A stretch of DNA of 32,533 nt from Pseudomonadota bacterium (GTDB lineage Bacteria; Pseudomonadota; Gammaproteobacteria; Pseudomonadales; Pseudomonadaceae), in NCBI GenBank assembly GCA_023388335.1, contig JAEWGL010000197.1, positions 1-32,533 of the forward strand, in the 5' to 3' direction. The notes under the pieces are model-generated. The model saw nothing but the letters and a program-made list of their open reading frames with translations, had not been told where the DNA came from and ran no database searches. The translations under genes were made by a program, and so were the position numbers. Positions 1 to 7,162 of this stretch are shown piece after piece (the stretch's first letter is position 1; every line of letters begins with the position of its first letter).

Positions 1-595
1 GTTCATGGTTGACCGGCGGGGTGTCGGCCAGCAGGCCCAGCCAGCCGAAGGGGTAGACGCGCTCGTACTGAGTCAACACCTCGGCCGGGATGCTCTGGCG
101 CGAGACGCCATGGAAACCGTCGCAGCCGGCGATGTAGTCGCAATCGATGCGCTGCAGCTGTCCTTCATGCTCGAACGTCAGGTACGGACGCTCGCCCTTC
201 ATGTCGTGCAGATGCACGTCGCTGGCGGCGTAGAAGGTCGGCGCCCCGCTGGCCTGGCGCGCCTGCATCAGGTCGCGGGTGACCTCGGTCTGGCCATACA
301 CCATCACCGTCTTGCCGCCCGTCAGGGCCTTGAGATCCAGGCGCAGGCGCTGCCCGCCGACCAGCAGCTCGACACCTTCGTGAACCAAGCCTTCGGCGTC
401 CATGCGTTCGGCCACACCCGCCTCGCGCAGCAGGTCGACGGTGCCCTGCTCGAGCACGCCGGCACGGATGCGTCCGAGCACGTAGTCCGGGGTCTGGCGT
501 TCGACGAGCACCGTGGCGATACCGGCGTTATGCAACAACTGACCAAGCAGCAGCCCCGACGGGCCGGCGCCAATGATAGCAACCTGAGTGTTCAT
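1..595 (-). CDS. pobA: 4-hydroxybenzoate 3-monooxygenase, partial (N-terminal half)
   Basis: FAD- and NADPH-dependent cytosolic hydroxylase that converts 4-hydroxybenzoate to protocatechuate, the entry to the beta-ketoadipate pathway. About 198 codons are present; the family is about 394 residues, so the C-terminal half lies beyond the left edge. The protein begins MNTQVAIIGAGPSGLLLGQL, with the GxGxxG FAD-binding loop at residues 9-14. Also visible are the conserved GRIRAGVLEQG segment (substrate/FAD region, about residues 41-51), VYGQTEVTRDLM, and the second FAD motif DYIAGCDGFHG near residue 160. All match PobA closely, from memory of the family. The ATG at 595 starts exactly at the conserved N-terminus. 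The gene is divergent from pobR with a 169-bp gap, the usual arrangement for activation by PobR. No frameshift is seen in the visible part. Confidence 0.96.
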   Translation of the reverse strand, partial: MNTQVAIIGAGPSGLLLGQLLHNAGIATVLVERQTPDYVLGRIRAGVLEQGTVDLLREAGVAERMDAEGLVHEGVELLVGGQRLRLDLKALTGGKTVMVYGQTEVTRDLMQARQASGAPTFYAASDVHLHDMKGERPYLTFEHEGQLQRIDCDYIAGCDGFHGVSRQSIPAEVLTQYERVYPFGWLGLLADTPPVNHE

Positions 596-764
596 TATTC
601 TTGTCTCGCATTGGGATGCGGGCATCTTGTGGCGATGGCCCCGCATCTGCTGTTAGGGTTTACCCCTGCATTTTTACTGGCACTGCCCTGGGTTAAAGTG
701 TGTTTTCCTACGCACGAATTGCACTTTTACAAAAACTGTTCGATTAACGGACTGCGATACGCCC
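596..764. promoter_or_regulatory. pobA-pobR divergent promoter region
   Basis: This 169-bp gap separates the two divergent start codons and must hold both promoters and the PobR binding site. For pobR, a weak sigma-70-like pair can be drawn: TTGCAC at 719-724, a 17-bp spacer and GATTAA at 742-747. The segment from about 655 to 750 is richer in A+T than its surroundings. I could not define a PobR operator with confidence, so the extent is that of the gap, not of a mapped site. Confidence 0.5.
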
Positions 765-1637
765 ATGAAAGCCACCCTCCCCGGCATTCCGCTGTTCCAG
801 CTCTACGGTGAGAACCAGACCTGGCCCGACACCGACCTGCTGCATTGCGAATCGATTCCAGCCCGTAGTCGCCTGCACCACTGGGAGATCAAGCCGCACC
901 GCCACGCTGAGCTGTTCCAGCTCTTGTACGTGCAACGCGGGCAGGCGCGGATCGAGATCGAGGGCCAACGCACCCACATCGCCGAAGCGGCGATCCAGGT
1001 GGTGCCGCCCCTGACCGTGCATGGTTTCCACTTCAGTGCCGATATCCAGGGCTACGTACTGACCTTCGGCGCCGCCTTGGTGGCCGACCTGGAAGCGCGC
1101 CTGGGCGCGCCGCTGCAGGTGCTGGCCTCGGCCGCCTGCTACCCGGTGGGCGCCGAACGCCGCGTCCTGAACCCTTTGCTCGACACCTTGCATCGCGAGT
1201 ACCAAGGCAGCGCGCCAGCGCGGGGGGCCATGCTGCATTCACTGGTTACCGCGCTGATGGTCTGGATCAGTCGCCAGCAGCAGCTGAGCCAACCGCCGCG
1301 CAACCGCGACGAACGCGACCGGCAGCTGTTTGGCCAGTTCCTGCGCCTGGTCGAGGCGCACTACCGGGAACACCTGTCGGTGGAAGACATTGCCGCGCGC
1401 CTGGCGGTGACCAGCTTGCAACTCAATAGCTTGTGCCGACAGCTCAGCGGCCAGACCGCATTGCAGGTGATCCACCAGCGCCTGATGCTCGAGGCGCGGC
1501 GCAACCTGGTGTACACCCGCATGAGCATAAGCCAGCTGTCCGACAGCCTGGGCTTCAGCGACCCGACCTACTTCTCGCGGTTTTTCCGCCGCCTCGCCGG
1601 CCAAACCCCCAACGCCTATCGCCAAGCCAGGCGCTAG
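765..1637 (+). CDS. pobR: AraC/XylS-family transcriptional activator PobR
   Basis: A 290-residue one-component regulator, expected to bind 4-hydroxybenzoate and activate the divergent pobA. The N-terminal half (about residues 20-160) reads as a cupin-like ligand-binding domain, with the HRHAELFQLLYV strand typical of AraC sensors. The C-terminal 100 residues hold two helix-turn-helix units: the first around LSVEDIAARLAVTSLQLNSL, the second around MSISQLSDSLGFSDPTYFSR, the latter being the family signature, followed by FFRRLAGQTPNAYR. Length fits the AraC-type PobR of pseudomonads, as opposed to the IclR-type PobR of Acinetobacter. The ATG at 765 was chosen because it opens a complete sensor domain. 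The stop codon lies 4 bp before a heptamer repeat array. Confidence 0.92.
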   Translation: MKATLPGIPLFQLYGENQTWPDTDLLHCESIPARSRLHHWEIKPHRHAELFQLLYVQRGQARIEIEGQRTHIAEAAIQVVPPLTVHGFHFSADIQGYVLTFGAALVADLEARLGAPLQVLASAACYPVGAERRVLNPLLDTLHREYQGSAPARGAMLHSLVTALMVWISRQQQLSQPPRNRDERDRQLFGQFLRLVEAHYREHLSVEDIAARLAVTSLQLNSLCRQLSGQTALQVIHQRLMLEARRNLVYTRMSISQLSDSLGFSDPTYFSRFFRRLAGQTPNAYRQARR

Positions 1638-1640
1638 CGC

Positions 1641-1696
1641 CAAGCTGCAAGCTGCAAGCTGCAAGCTGCAAGCTGCAAGCTGCAAGCTGCAAGCTA
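1641..1696. repeat. Tandem heptamer array (CAAGCTG), 8 units
   Basis: Seven perfect CAAGCTG units are followed by one CAAGCTA variant, beginning 4 bp after the pobR stop codon. The array is the inverse complement of the degenerate array at 1754-1816 and has the same unit and orientation as the short array overlapping the stop codon of the chemoreceptor gene at 15967. It is noncoding; open frames across it are a by-product of the 7-bp period. Copy number is likely to vary between strains (inference). Confidence 0.93.
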
Positions 1697-1753
1697 CAGC
1701 AAAAGCGCTTGCGAGCCGGAGGTCCAGACGCGGTGTCACCCGCCCCCACTTTC

Positions 1754-1816
1754 AGCTTGCCGCTTGCAGCTCGCAGCTTGCAGCTCGCAGCTTGCCGCTT
1801 GCAGCTTGTGGCTCTC
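1754..1816. repeat. Degenerate heptamer array (AGCTTGC-type), inverse of the array at 1641
   Basis: About nine heptamers with the consensus AGCTTGC and variants AGCTCGC, CGCTTGC and AGCTTGT. The unit is the reverse complement of the pobR-proximal array, so the two arrays with their 57-bp spacer could pair into an imperfect long hairpin in RNA or a cruciform in DNA. The array lies upstream of the liuR promoter and may separate the pob and liu transcription units (inference). Confidence 0.85.
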
Positions 1817-1840
1817 GCCGCTTGCCGCACACCGCCGCAC

Positions 1841-1870
1841 TTGACGTAAACGTAAAGCAGCCTTTAGCGT
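1841..1870 (+). promoter_or_regulatory. liuR-mvaB promoter with LiuR-type operator
   Basis: The sequence TTGACGTAAACGTAAAG at 1841-1857 contains the ACGTAAACGT core expected of a LiuR box (the family motif is roughly TTTACGTTTACGTAA, from memory). Its first six bases also form a -35 hexamer, TTGACG. A -10-like TAGCGT lies at 1865-1870 after an 18-bp spacer; spacers longer than 17 bp are usual for MerR-type promoters. The operator overlaps the -35 element and most of the spacer, consistent with autoregulation of liuR and mvaB. The -10 assignment is less secure than the operator. Confidence 0.65.
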
Positions 1871-1897
1871 AGTGGCAGTCCCCCTTCGAGCTTGAGC

Positions 1898-2299
1898 ATG
1901 AGCAGCCAGACCTACAGCATCTCCGACCTGTCCCGCGAACTGGACATTACCACCCGGGCCATTCGGTTCTATGAGGAGCAAGGGTTGCTGAGCCCCGAGC
2001 GTCGGGGCCTCGAACGCATCTACTCGGCACGTGACAAAGTCAGCCTGAAGCTGATTCTGCGCGGCAAGCGCATCGGCTTCTCGCTGGCCGAATGCCGCGA
2101 ACTGATCGAGCTCTACGACCCGAGCAGCGGCAACCTCAAGCAACTGCGTAGCATGCTGGCCAAGATCACCGAACGGCGCGCTCAACTGGAACAACAGCTA
2201 CTCGACATCCAACAGATGCAGCTGGAACTGGACACCGCCCAGGAGCGCTGTGAGCAGGCCTTGGCCGCCACCTTGAACGCCCCAAAAAACAATCGCTGA
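1898..2299 (+). CDS. liuR: MerR-family regulator of leucine/isovalerate catabolism (LiuR)
   Basis: A 133-residue MerR-type transcription factor. The N-terminal winged helix begins YSISDLSRELDITTRAIRFY, followed by EEQGLLSPERRGLERIYSARD, the canonical MerR DNA-binding layout. A long coiled-coil helix (about residues 78-125, rich in Leu, Gln and Glu) provides the dimer interface. No cysteine pair for metal sensing is seen, which fits the LiuR subgroup responding to branched-chain degradation intermediates. A TTG at 1892 would add two residues; the ATG at 1898 is preferred, although its ribosome binding site is weak. The next gene is HMG-CoA lyase, 21 bp downstream, and a LiuR-like box lies upstream. 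This supports the name, but the actual ligand is inferred. Confidence 0.86.
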   Translation: MSSQTYSISDLSRELDITTRAIRFYEEQGLLSPERRGLERIYSARDKVSLKLILRGKRIGFSLAECRELIELYDPSSGNLKQLRSMLAKITERRAQLEQQLLDIQQMQLELDTAQERCEQALAATLNAPKNNR

Positions 2300-2320
2300 A
2301 CCGCCACAGGAAGCCCTGCC

Positions 2321-3220
2321 ATGTCATTGCCCAAAACAGTCCGCCTGGTCGAAGTCGGCCCGCGTGACGGCCTGCAGAACGAAGCCCAACCCATCAGCGT
2401 TGCCGACAAGGTGAGGCTGGTGGACGACCTCAGCGCGGCAGGCCTGTCGTACATCGAGGTGGGCAGTTTCGTCTCGCCCAAGTGGGTGCCGCAGATGGCC
2501 GGTTCAGCCGAAGTGTTTGCCCGCATCGAGCAGCGGCCCGGCATCACCTATGCGGCCCTGGCCCCCAACCTGCGCGGTTTCGAGGATGCGCTGGCAGCGG
2601 GGGTCAAGGAGGTAGCAGTGTTCGCGGCCGCGTCCGAGGCCTTCTCGCAGCGCAACATCAACTGCTCGATCAGCGAAAGCCTCAAACGCTTCGAGCCCAT
2701 CATGCAGGCCGCCCGCGAGCACGCTGTGCGGGTGCGCGGCTACGTGTCCTGCGTATTAGGCTGCCCTTACGAGGGGCGCGTGAGCGCCGAGCAGGTCGCC
2801 CCGGTTGCCCGCGCCCTGTTCGACATGGGCTGCTATGAAGTGTCCCTGGGTGACACAGTCGGTGCGGGGACCGCCGGTGATACCCGGCGCCTGTTCGAGG
2901 TGGTGTCGGCGCAGGTACCTCGCGATCGCCTGGCAGGGCATTTCCATGACACCTACGGTCAGGCCCTGGCCAATGTGTATGCCGGCTTGCTCGAGGGGAT
3001 CAGCGTGTTCGACAGTTCGGTCGCAGGCCTGGGGGGATGCCCCTACGCCAAGGGCGCCACCGGTAACGTGGCCTCCGAGGACGTGCTCTACCTGCTGCAG
3101 GGCCTGGGTATCGAGACTGGCATCGATTTGGACCACCTGATCGCCGCGGGACAGCGCATCAGTGGCGTGCTGGGCCGCGCCAACGGTTCGCGCGTCGCCC
3201 GCGCTCGCACGGCGCAGTGA
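2321..3220 (+). CDS. mvaB: Hydroxymethylglutaryl-CoA lyase
   Basis: Cytosolic lyase that splits 3-hydroxy-3-methylglutaryl-CoA into acetoacetate and acetyl-CoA, the last step of leucine catabolism (also called liuE). The 299-residue length is normal. The TIM-barrel signatures are present: VEVGPRDGLQNE near the N-terminus, with the metal-binding Asp and catalytic Arg; GHFHDTYG, with the metal-binding His; and the lyase signature SVAGLGGCPYAKGATGN with the catalytic Cys. A clear AGGAAG ribosome binding site precedes the ATG. It is co-directional with liuR and most likely co-transcribed with it. The other liu enzymes (isovaleryl-CoA dehydrogenase, methylcrotonyl-CoA carboxylase) are not in the window, so this pair is split from the rest of the pathway. 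A GC-rich hairpin follows the stop codon. Confidence 0.95.
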   Translation: MSLPKTVRLVEVGPRDGLQNEAQPISVADKVRLVDDLSAAGLSYIEVGSFVSPKWVPQMAGSAEVFARIEQRPGITYAALAPNLRGFEDALAAGVKEVAVFAAASEAFSQRNINCSISESLKRFEPIMQAAREHAVRVRGYVSCVLGCPYEGRVSAEQVAPVARALFDMGCYEVSLGDTVGAGTAGDTRRLFEVVSAQVPRDRLAGHFHDTYGQALANVYAGLLEGISVFDSSVAGLGGCPYAKGATGNVASEDVLYLLQGLGIETGIDLDHLIAAGQRISGVLGRANGSRVARARTAQ

Positions 3221-3240
3221 TTGCACAATTGTCACATGCC

Positions 3241-3270
3241 TGTGGGGCGGCGGGTGTTACCGCCCCCACA
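3241..3270 (+). terminator. Probable terminator hairpin after mvaB
   Basis: TGTGGGGCGG pairs with CCGCCCCCACA (one bulged C) around a 9-base loop, 20 bp after the mvaB stop. There is no T-run, so intrinsic termination is uncertain. The hairpin also lies about 120 bp upstream of the sigma-54 promoter of the sRNA gene, in the region where an activator such as CbrB would bind. Confidence 0.6.
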
Positions 3271-3377
3271 CCGGAAGCCAGGAAATCGGGTATCACGGAA
3301 ACAATTCGACAGGTTTGTACACCGTCCCATTGGAAGGTTTCTTCGTAACCCCTTGATTTAAAAGGATTATTAAAAGT

Positions 3378-3393
3378 TGGCACGCCACCTGCT
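3378..3393 (+). promoter_or_regulatory. Sigma-54 (RpoN) promoter of crcY
   Basis: TGGCACGCCACCTGCT matches the -24/-12 consensus TGGCACGnnnnTTGCW with one mismatch. The invariant GG (3379-3380) and GC (3391-3392) have the required 10-bp gap. This predicts transcription from about 3404, directly at the first A/C-rich motif of the RNA. In Pseudomonas such a promoter is driven by the CbrA/CbrB two-component system (established knowledge). I could not define the CbrB sites with confidence; GTTAC at 3256 and GTAAC at 3345 are possible half-sites. Confidence 0.88.
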
Positions 3394-3403
3394 TTATCTC
3401 TGG

Positions 3404-3763
3404 CATAACAACAACAAAAATGTGACACCCAATAAAAACAACATGTACGGCTCTGACATAACAAGAACAACACGGCAGAGACGCAGCTAACAGATTTTTT
3501 TGAAGTGGATGTGCTTTTCCGGGGCGTGCCCCGCAACCTGACAAAGAACGATAAAACTACCTCGAGGTAGCGGCGGTCAAGGTTGGATCAGCCATGATGA
3601 AAGCAGGTCAGCGCGCAAAAAAATACGTTTGCTCTTGGCCCCGGATGGGGGCCCTTGCTGCACCGAGACTCAGTCGCCAATAACAACAACAGGCCGGTCT
3701 CCAATAATAAAAAAGAGCATACAACACCAATTTGAGGGGAGCTTAGGCTCCCCTCAGTGCTTT
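3404..3763 (+). ncRNA. crcY: CrcY small RNA, Hfq/Crc-sequestering decoy
   Basis: A decoy RNA of about 360 nt that titrates Hfq-Crc and so relieves carbon catabolite repression. From the predicted sigma-54 start, the sequence carries AAnAAnAA-type CA motifs at about 3407-3420, 3431-3442, 3460-3471, 3679-3691 and 3703-3715, with a weaker one near 3719. Several are presented as unpaired CAnAACAA- or CCAATAA-type stretches. It ends at a perfect 9-bp hairpin. Size, promoter type and motif number match the CrcZ/CrcY family. In P. putida KT2440, crcY is reported between PP_3540 (mvaB) and PP_3541 (MgtC family), from memory, which is exactly this context. That context distinguishes it from CrcZ, which lies next to cbrB. 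The interior (about 3480-3670) is more structured and has no open reading frame that I would support. Confidence 0.9.
3734..3755. terminator. Terminator hairpin at the 3' end of crcY, overlapping the mgtC-family stop codon
   Basis: GAGGGGAGC and GCTCCCCTC form a perfect 9-bp stem with a TTAG tetraloop. On the + strand it is followed after four bases by only a short T-stretch. On the - strand it contains the last bases and stop codon of the converging MgtC-family gene, so it may serve both transcripts. Confidence 0.82.
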
Positions 3764-4278
3764 GTGTCCTCCTCGTTCTTATGCTCGCTGTCTTCGTTCT
3801 CCACCTTGTCGACGACCCAGGGCATGGCATTGAGCACCAACAGCGCCAGCACCGTGCTGATCAACGCCGTGGCCTCGCGCCCCATGCCGGCGGCCACGCC
3901 AATGGCGGCAGTCATCCACAGCCCGGCCGCCGTGGTCAGGCCCTTGACGTGACTTGCGCTGATACCATTGCCCTTGAGGATGGTGCCGGCCCCAAGAAAA
4001 CCGATGCCGGCCACGATGCCCTGGATCACCCGGCTCAGTGCATCCTCCTCGGCCCCCGCCATCCCGGGCGCCAGCACGAACAGCGCCGCTCCCATGGCCA
4101 CCAGCATGTGGGTGCGCACACCGGCGGCCTTGCCCTTGTGCTCGCGTTCGAAGCCCAGTACCGCACCCAGCAGCGCGGCCATCGATAAGCGCACGGTGAT
4201 CTGCGTCAGCTGTCTGAGATCGGTGATATCGGCAAACTCTGCTTGCATCGTCAGCCAGACTTCTTGCCATGGCTCCAT
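3754..4278 (-). CDS. MgtC/SapB-family inner-membrane protein
   Basis: A 174-residue hydrophobic membrane protein of the MgtC/SapB/YhiD family. The sequence shows the family hallmarks LGAVLGFEREHKGKAAGVRTH in the first half, GIVAGIGFLGAGTILK, and GLTTAAGLWMTAAIGVAAG in the second half, spread over about four to five membrane segments. A charged tail (about 15 residues, Glu/Lys rich) ends the protein. MgtC proteins are linked to growth at low magnesium and inhibition of ATP synthase in some pathogens; the function of environmental homologues is unclear. The ATG at 4278 follows a good AGGAG site. A longer frame reaching 4347 lacks such support and adds residues unlike the family. It converges on crcY; its stop codon lies in the shared hairpin. 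Confidence 0.88.
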   Translation of the reverse strand: MEPWQEVWLTMQAEFADITDLRQLTQITVRLSMAALLGAVLGFEREHKGKAAGVRTHMLVAMGAALFVLAPGMAGAEEDALSRVIQGIVAGIGFLGAGTILKGNGISASHVKGLTTAAGLWMTAAIGVAAGMGREATALISTVLALLVLNAMPWVVDKVENEDSEHKNEEDTKH

Positions 4279-4424
4279 TGGCCATCTCCTTGAAAGATCG
4301 GATAAGGAGTGGACAACCGGAGGCGGGCCAAGTGCGGTCGGTTCCATCAGGCGAGCCGATGCAGCAACCGTCGGGACGCCGCGGTCACACCTTCACACAC
4401 AGCAGCAACCACGAGGACACCCGC

Positions 4425-4664
4425 ATGCCTGTCGAAGTCGATGAAACCACGCAACGCTGCACGCTGATTGGCGATAGCGGCACCCTGACCGGCGCCGGTC
4501 CCGACATCGAGATCTTCACCGATGAACACTTGCGCATGTCGGTCGCTGTCCTGGAGGGCCAGCGCGTCCCCATTACCGAGGCCGAGGCCGATGCACTTAC
4601 CGTCGCCGGTGCGGTGGACAGCCGCAAGCACCTGAAGGCCAGCGAGCCAGGCTCGGTGATCTGA
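4425..4664 (+). CDS. Small DUF3203-family protein
   Basis: A 79-residue soluble acidic protein, beginning MPVEVDETTQRCTLIGDSGT and ending in a short basic/polar tail. It resembles the Pseudomonas-restricted DUF3203 family (from memory); no function is known. No signal peptide, cysteine pair or catalytic motif is seen. The ATG at 4425 follows a GAGGA ribosome binding site; a longer frame opening at 4269 overlaps the start region of the divergent mgtC-type gene and looks like chance. The 146-bp gap to that gene presumably holds both promoters. Confidence 0.7.
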   Translation: MPVEVDETTQRCTLIGDSGTLTGAGPDIEIFTDEHLRMSVAVLEGQRVPITEAEADALTVAGAVDSRKHLKASEPGSVI

Positions 4665-4747
4665 GGGCCGGGCAGCGCTCGCATCCATGCTGATACGGTT
4701 TTTGTCGCGCCAACTGAGCCTGTGCTGATAACAGAGGGAAGGTCATA

Positions 4748-6241
4748 GTGCCAAGTCTGCCGATCAACGACGCAGCCTTAACAAAGCGTGCGTCGGTACA
4801 CTCTACCTTTACTTTGCCTGCCAGGGCCGCGATGAAACGCTATGAACGCTTTGCCGACGACATTGCCGAACTGATCCGCTGCGGGGTGCTCGGCCCTGGC
4901 CAGCGTATTCCCTCGGTGCGCTACGCCAGCCAGACCCACGGCGTCAGCCCGTCCACCGTGTTCCAGGCCTACTACTTGCTCGAACGCCGCGGCCTGATCC
5001 GCGCGCGGCCGCGCTCGGGCTACTTCGTCAATACCCACGCGCCCCGCCAGTTCGGCGAGCTGCAGGTACCGGCGCGGGCCAGCGAATCCACCGAAGTGGA
5101 CGTCAGTGCTCTGGTGTTCTCGATCCTGGACTCGATCAAGGACCCGCAGACCGTGCCCTTCGGCTCGGCCTTCCCCAGCCCTGCCCTGTTTCCCCTGCAG
5201 CGCCTAGCGCGCTCACTGGCCAGCGCCAGCCGCACCATGGACCCGCGCATGGTGGTCACCGACCTGTCGCCCGGCAACCCCCAGCTACGCCGGCAGATCG
5301 CGTTGCGCTACATGGTCGGTGGATTGATGCTGCCGATGGACGAACTGCTGATCACCAACGGCGCCTTGGAGGCCCTGAACCTGTGCCTGCAGGCTGTGAC
5401 CGAACCGGGCGACCTAGTAGCCATCGAGGCCCCAGCCTTCTATGCCTGTCTGCAAGTGCTCGAACGGCTCAAGCTCAAGGCCGTGGAAATCCCGGTACAG
5501 CCGCGCGAAGGCATGGACCTCGGCGTGCTCGCCCAGGCCCTTGCGAAACACCCGGTCAAGGCCGTGTGGTGCATGACCAATTTCCAGAACCCGGTGGGCG
5601 CCAGCATGCCGGAGGCCAAGAAGCAGGAACTGGTCGCGCTGCTGCGCCGCCACCAGGTGCCACTGATCGAGGACGATGTGTACGCCGAGCTGTACTACGC
5701 GCGGCAGGCGCCGAAGCCGGCCAAGGCCTTCGACACCGAGGGGCTGGTGATGCATTGTGGCTCGTTCGCCAAGAGCCTGGCCCCTGGCTATCGCATCGGT
5801 TGGGTCGCCGCCGGGCGTTTCGCGCAAAAGATCGAGCGGCTCAAGCTGATGACCTCGCTGTGCGCCTCGATGCCGGCCCAGGCAGCCATCGGCGACTACC
5901 TCCAGCATGGCGGCTACGACCGGCACCTGCGCAAGCTGCGCTACGCCTTGGAAGAACAGCAGGCGGCCATGCTCGCCGCCATCGATCGCCACCTCCCGAC
6001 GCAGACCCGCGTCAGCCAGCCGGCCGGCGGTTACTTCCTGTGGCTGGAACTGCCCGAGCAGATGGACTCGCTCAAACTGTTCCAGATGGCCCTGGCCCAA
6101 GGCATCAGCATCGCACCAGGGCCGATCTTCTCGCCGACCCGGCAATTTCGCAATTGCATCCGCCTGAACTACGGCAGCCCATGGAGCGACAGTGCCGAAC
6201 GGGCCATGGAAACCCTTGGCAGGATCGTTCGCTCGTTCTGA
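4748..6241 (+). CDS. MocR-type regulator: GntR winged helix fused to class I aminotransferase domain
   Basis: A 497-residue PLP-dependent transcription factor. Residues of about 30-95 form the GntR winged helix (RYERFADDIAELIRCGVLGP, then QRIPSVRYASQTHGVSPSTV and the wing RARPRSGYFV). The rest is an aminotransferase fold: NPQLRRQIALRYM, the NFQNPVG cofactor-site motif, and SFAKSLAPGYRIGW with the Schiff-base lysine at about residue 342. Such proteins usually sense PLP or an amine-containing effector and control a neighbouring gene. The start is a GTG at 4748 behind GAGGGAAGG; an ATG 28 codons later would remove a poorly conserved N-terminal extension and cannot be excluded. A DUF3203 gene lies upstream and a convergent SDR gene downstream, so its target is not obvious. 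Confidence 0.9.
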   Translation: MPSLPINDAALTKRASVHSTFTLPARAAMKRYERFADDIAELIRCGVLGPGQRIPSVRYASQTHGVSPSTVFQAYYLLERRGLIRARPRSGYFVNTHAPRQFGELQVPARASESTEVDVSALVFSILDSIKDPQTVPFGSAFPSPALFPLQRLARSLASASRTMDPRMVVTDLSPGNPQLRRQIALRYMVGGLMLPMDELLITNGALEALNLCLQAVTEPGDLVAIEAPAFYACLQVLERLKLKAVEIPVQPREGMDLGVLAQALAKHPVKAVWCMTNFQNPVGASMPEAKKQELVALLRRHQVPLIEDDVYAELYYARQAPKPAKAFDTEGLVMHCGSFAKSLAPGYRIGWVAAGRFAQKIERLKLMTSLCASMPAQAAIGDYLQHGGYDRHLRKLRYALEEQQAAMLAAIDRHLPTQTRVSQPAGGYFLWLELPEQMDSLKLFQMALAQGISIAPGPIFSPTRQFRNCIRLNYGSPWSDSAERAMETLGRIVRSF

Positions 6242-6262
6242 TCGGCGGGGCCGACGCGCGAC

Positions 6263-7009
6263 TCAACGGCCGCCGCCAAGGTCGATGAAGGTCCCGGTAG
6301 AGTAGGACGCCTTGTCCGACAGCAACCAGAGGATCGCCTCGGCCACTTCCTCGGCCTGACCACCGCGGCCCATGGGAATGCCCGGTACCAGCTTGCTCAC
6401 CCGTTCGGGGTCGCCGCTCAGTGCGTGAAAGCCGGTATGGATGTAGCCAGGGCGCACGGCGTTGACACGCACGCCATCGCCCGCCACTTCCTTGGACAAG
6501 CCCAGGGTGAAGGTGTCCAGGGCACCCTTGGAGGCGGCATAGTCGACGTACTCGCTGGGCGAACCCAGGCGCGCGGCCACCGACGACACGTTGACGATGC
6601 TGCCGCCCTGGCCGCCATGTCGGCGGGACATGCGCAGCAAGGCATGCTTGGTGCAGAGCATCGGACCGACGACATTGGTCTTCATCATCTTGAGCAGGCG
6701 AAACTCGGACATCTCCTCAAGCCGGCTCTGCTGGCCGATGGTGCCGGCATTGTTGACCAGCGCGCTGACCGGCCCGAGTTCCTGGTCGATGCGGTGGAAC
6801 AGCTGCGCCACCTCGTCCTCGACGCTGGCATCGGCGCGCACTGCAATGGCCTCGGCGCCCAGCTCGCGCACCTGCGCCAGCACCTGCTGGGCAGCGTTGT
6901 CGTCGGCGTGGTAGTTGATGCAGATTCGGTAGCCCTGCTGCGCCGCCAGCAGTGCAGTAGCCGCGCCAATACCACGACTGGCGCCCGTGATGAGGATGAC
7001 ATTCTCCAT
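6263..7009 (-). CDS. SDR-family NAD(P)-dependent oxidoreductase
   Basis: A 248-residue classical short-chain dehydrogenase/reductase. The Rossmann motif TGASRGIG is at about residues 8-15, the structural NNAG motif follows around residue 90, and the catalytic Ser-Tyr-Lys triad is visible in NVSS and YAASK (Tyr157, Lys161). The PG motif RPGYIHTGF and the C-terminal TGTFIDLGGG complete the family layout. It resembles glucose/ribitol dehydrogenase-like or 3-oxoacyl-ACP reductase-like SDRs; the substrate cannot be told. The ATG at 7009 gives the normal compact N-terminus, MENVILITGASRG. The frame extends upstream to 7357 but crosses the start of the divergent flavin-reductase gene. It converges with the MocR gene, separated by 21 bp. 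Confidence 0.9.
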   Translation of the reverse strand: MENVILITGASRGIGAATALLAAQQGYRICINYHADDNAAQQVLAQVRELGAEAIAVRADASVEDEVAQLFHRIDQELGPVSALVNNAGTIGQQSRLEEMSEFRLLKMMKTNVVGPMLCTKHALLRMSRRHGGQGGSIVNVSSVAARLGSPSEYVDYAASKGALDTFTLGLSKEVAGDGVRVNAVRPGYIHTGFHALSGDPERVSKLVPGIPMGRGGQAEEVAEAILWLLSDKASYSTGTFIDLGGGR

Positions 7010-7162
7010 GAATCGAGACTGGCCGTAGGTTAGGAAAGGACTTCTGACAATAGGCGAAAACGTCGCGCTTTGGAAATGCTTGCGGTGTCGACGCCAGACG
7101 GCGGCGCCTGACACCGCTTTACTATGCTCATGGCTCGTCGACCAGCAACGGAGTACGAGAGG

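Noticed and set aside
1641..1830. Heptamer arrays as a CRISPR array or a coding repeat
   Set aside because: Units are 7 bp without spacers, no cas genes are present, and the translated Leu/Gln/Ala/Cys repeats run through both flanking noncoding gaps.
3293..3544. Small open frames (83-125 residues) across the sRNA region
   Set aside because: They overlap the sigma-54 promoter and CrcY motifs, have unusual composition and no family resemblance.
4748..6241. MocR-type protein as a plain aminotransferase
   Set aside because: The N-terminal 95 residues form a clear GntR winged helix, so it is a regulator with an aminotransferase-like sensor.
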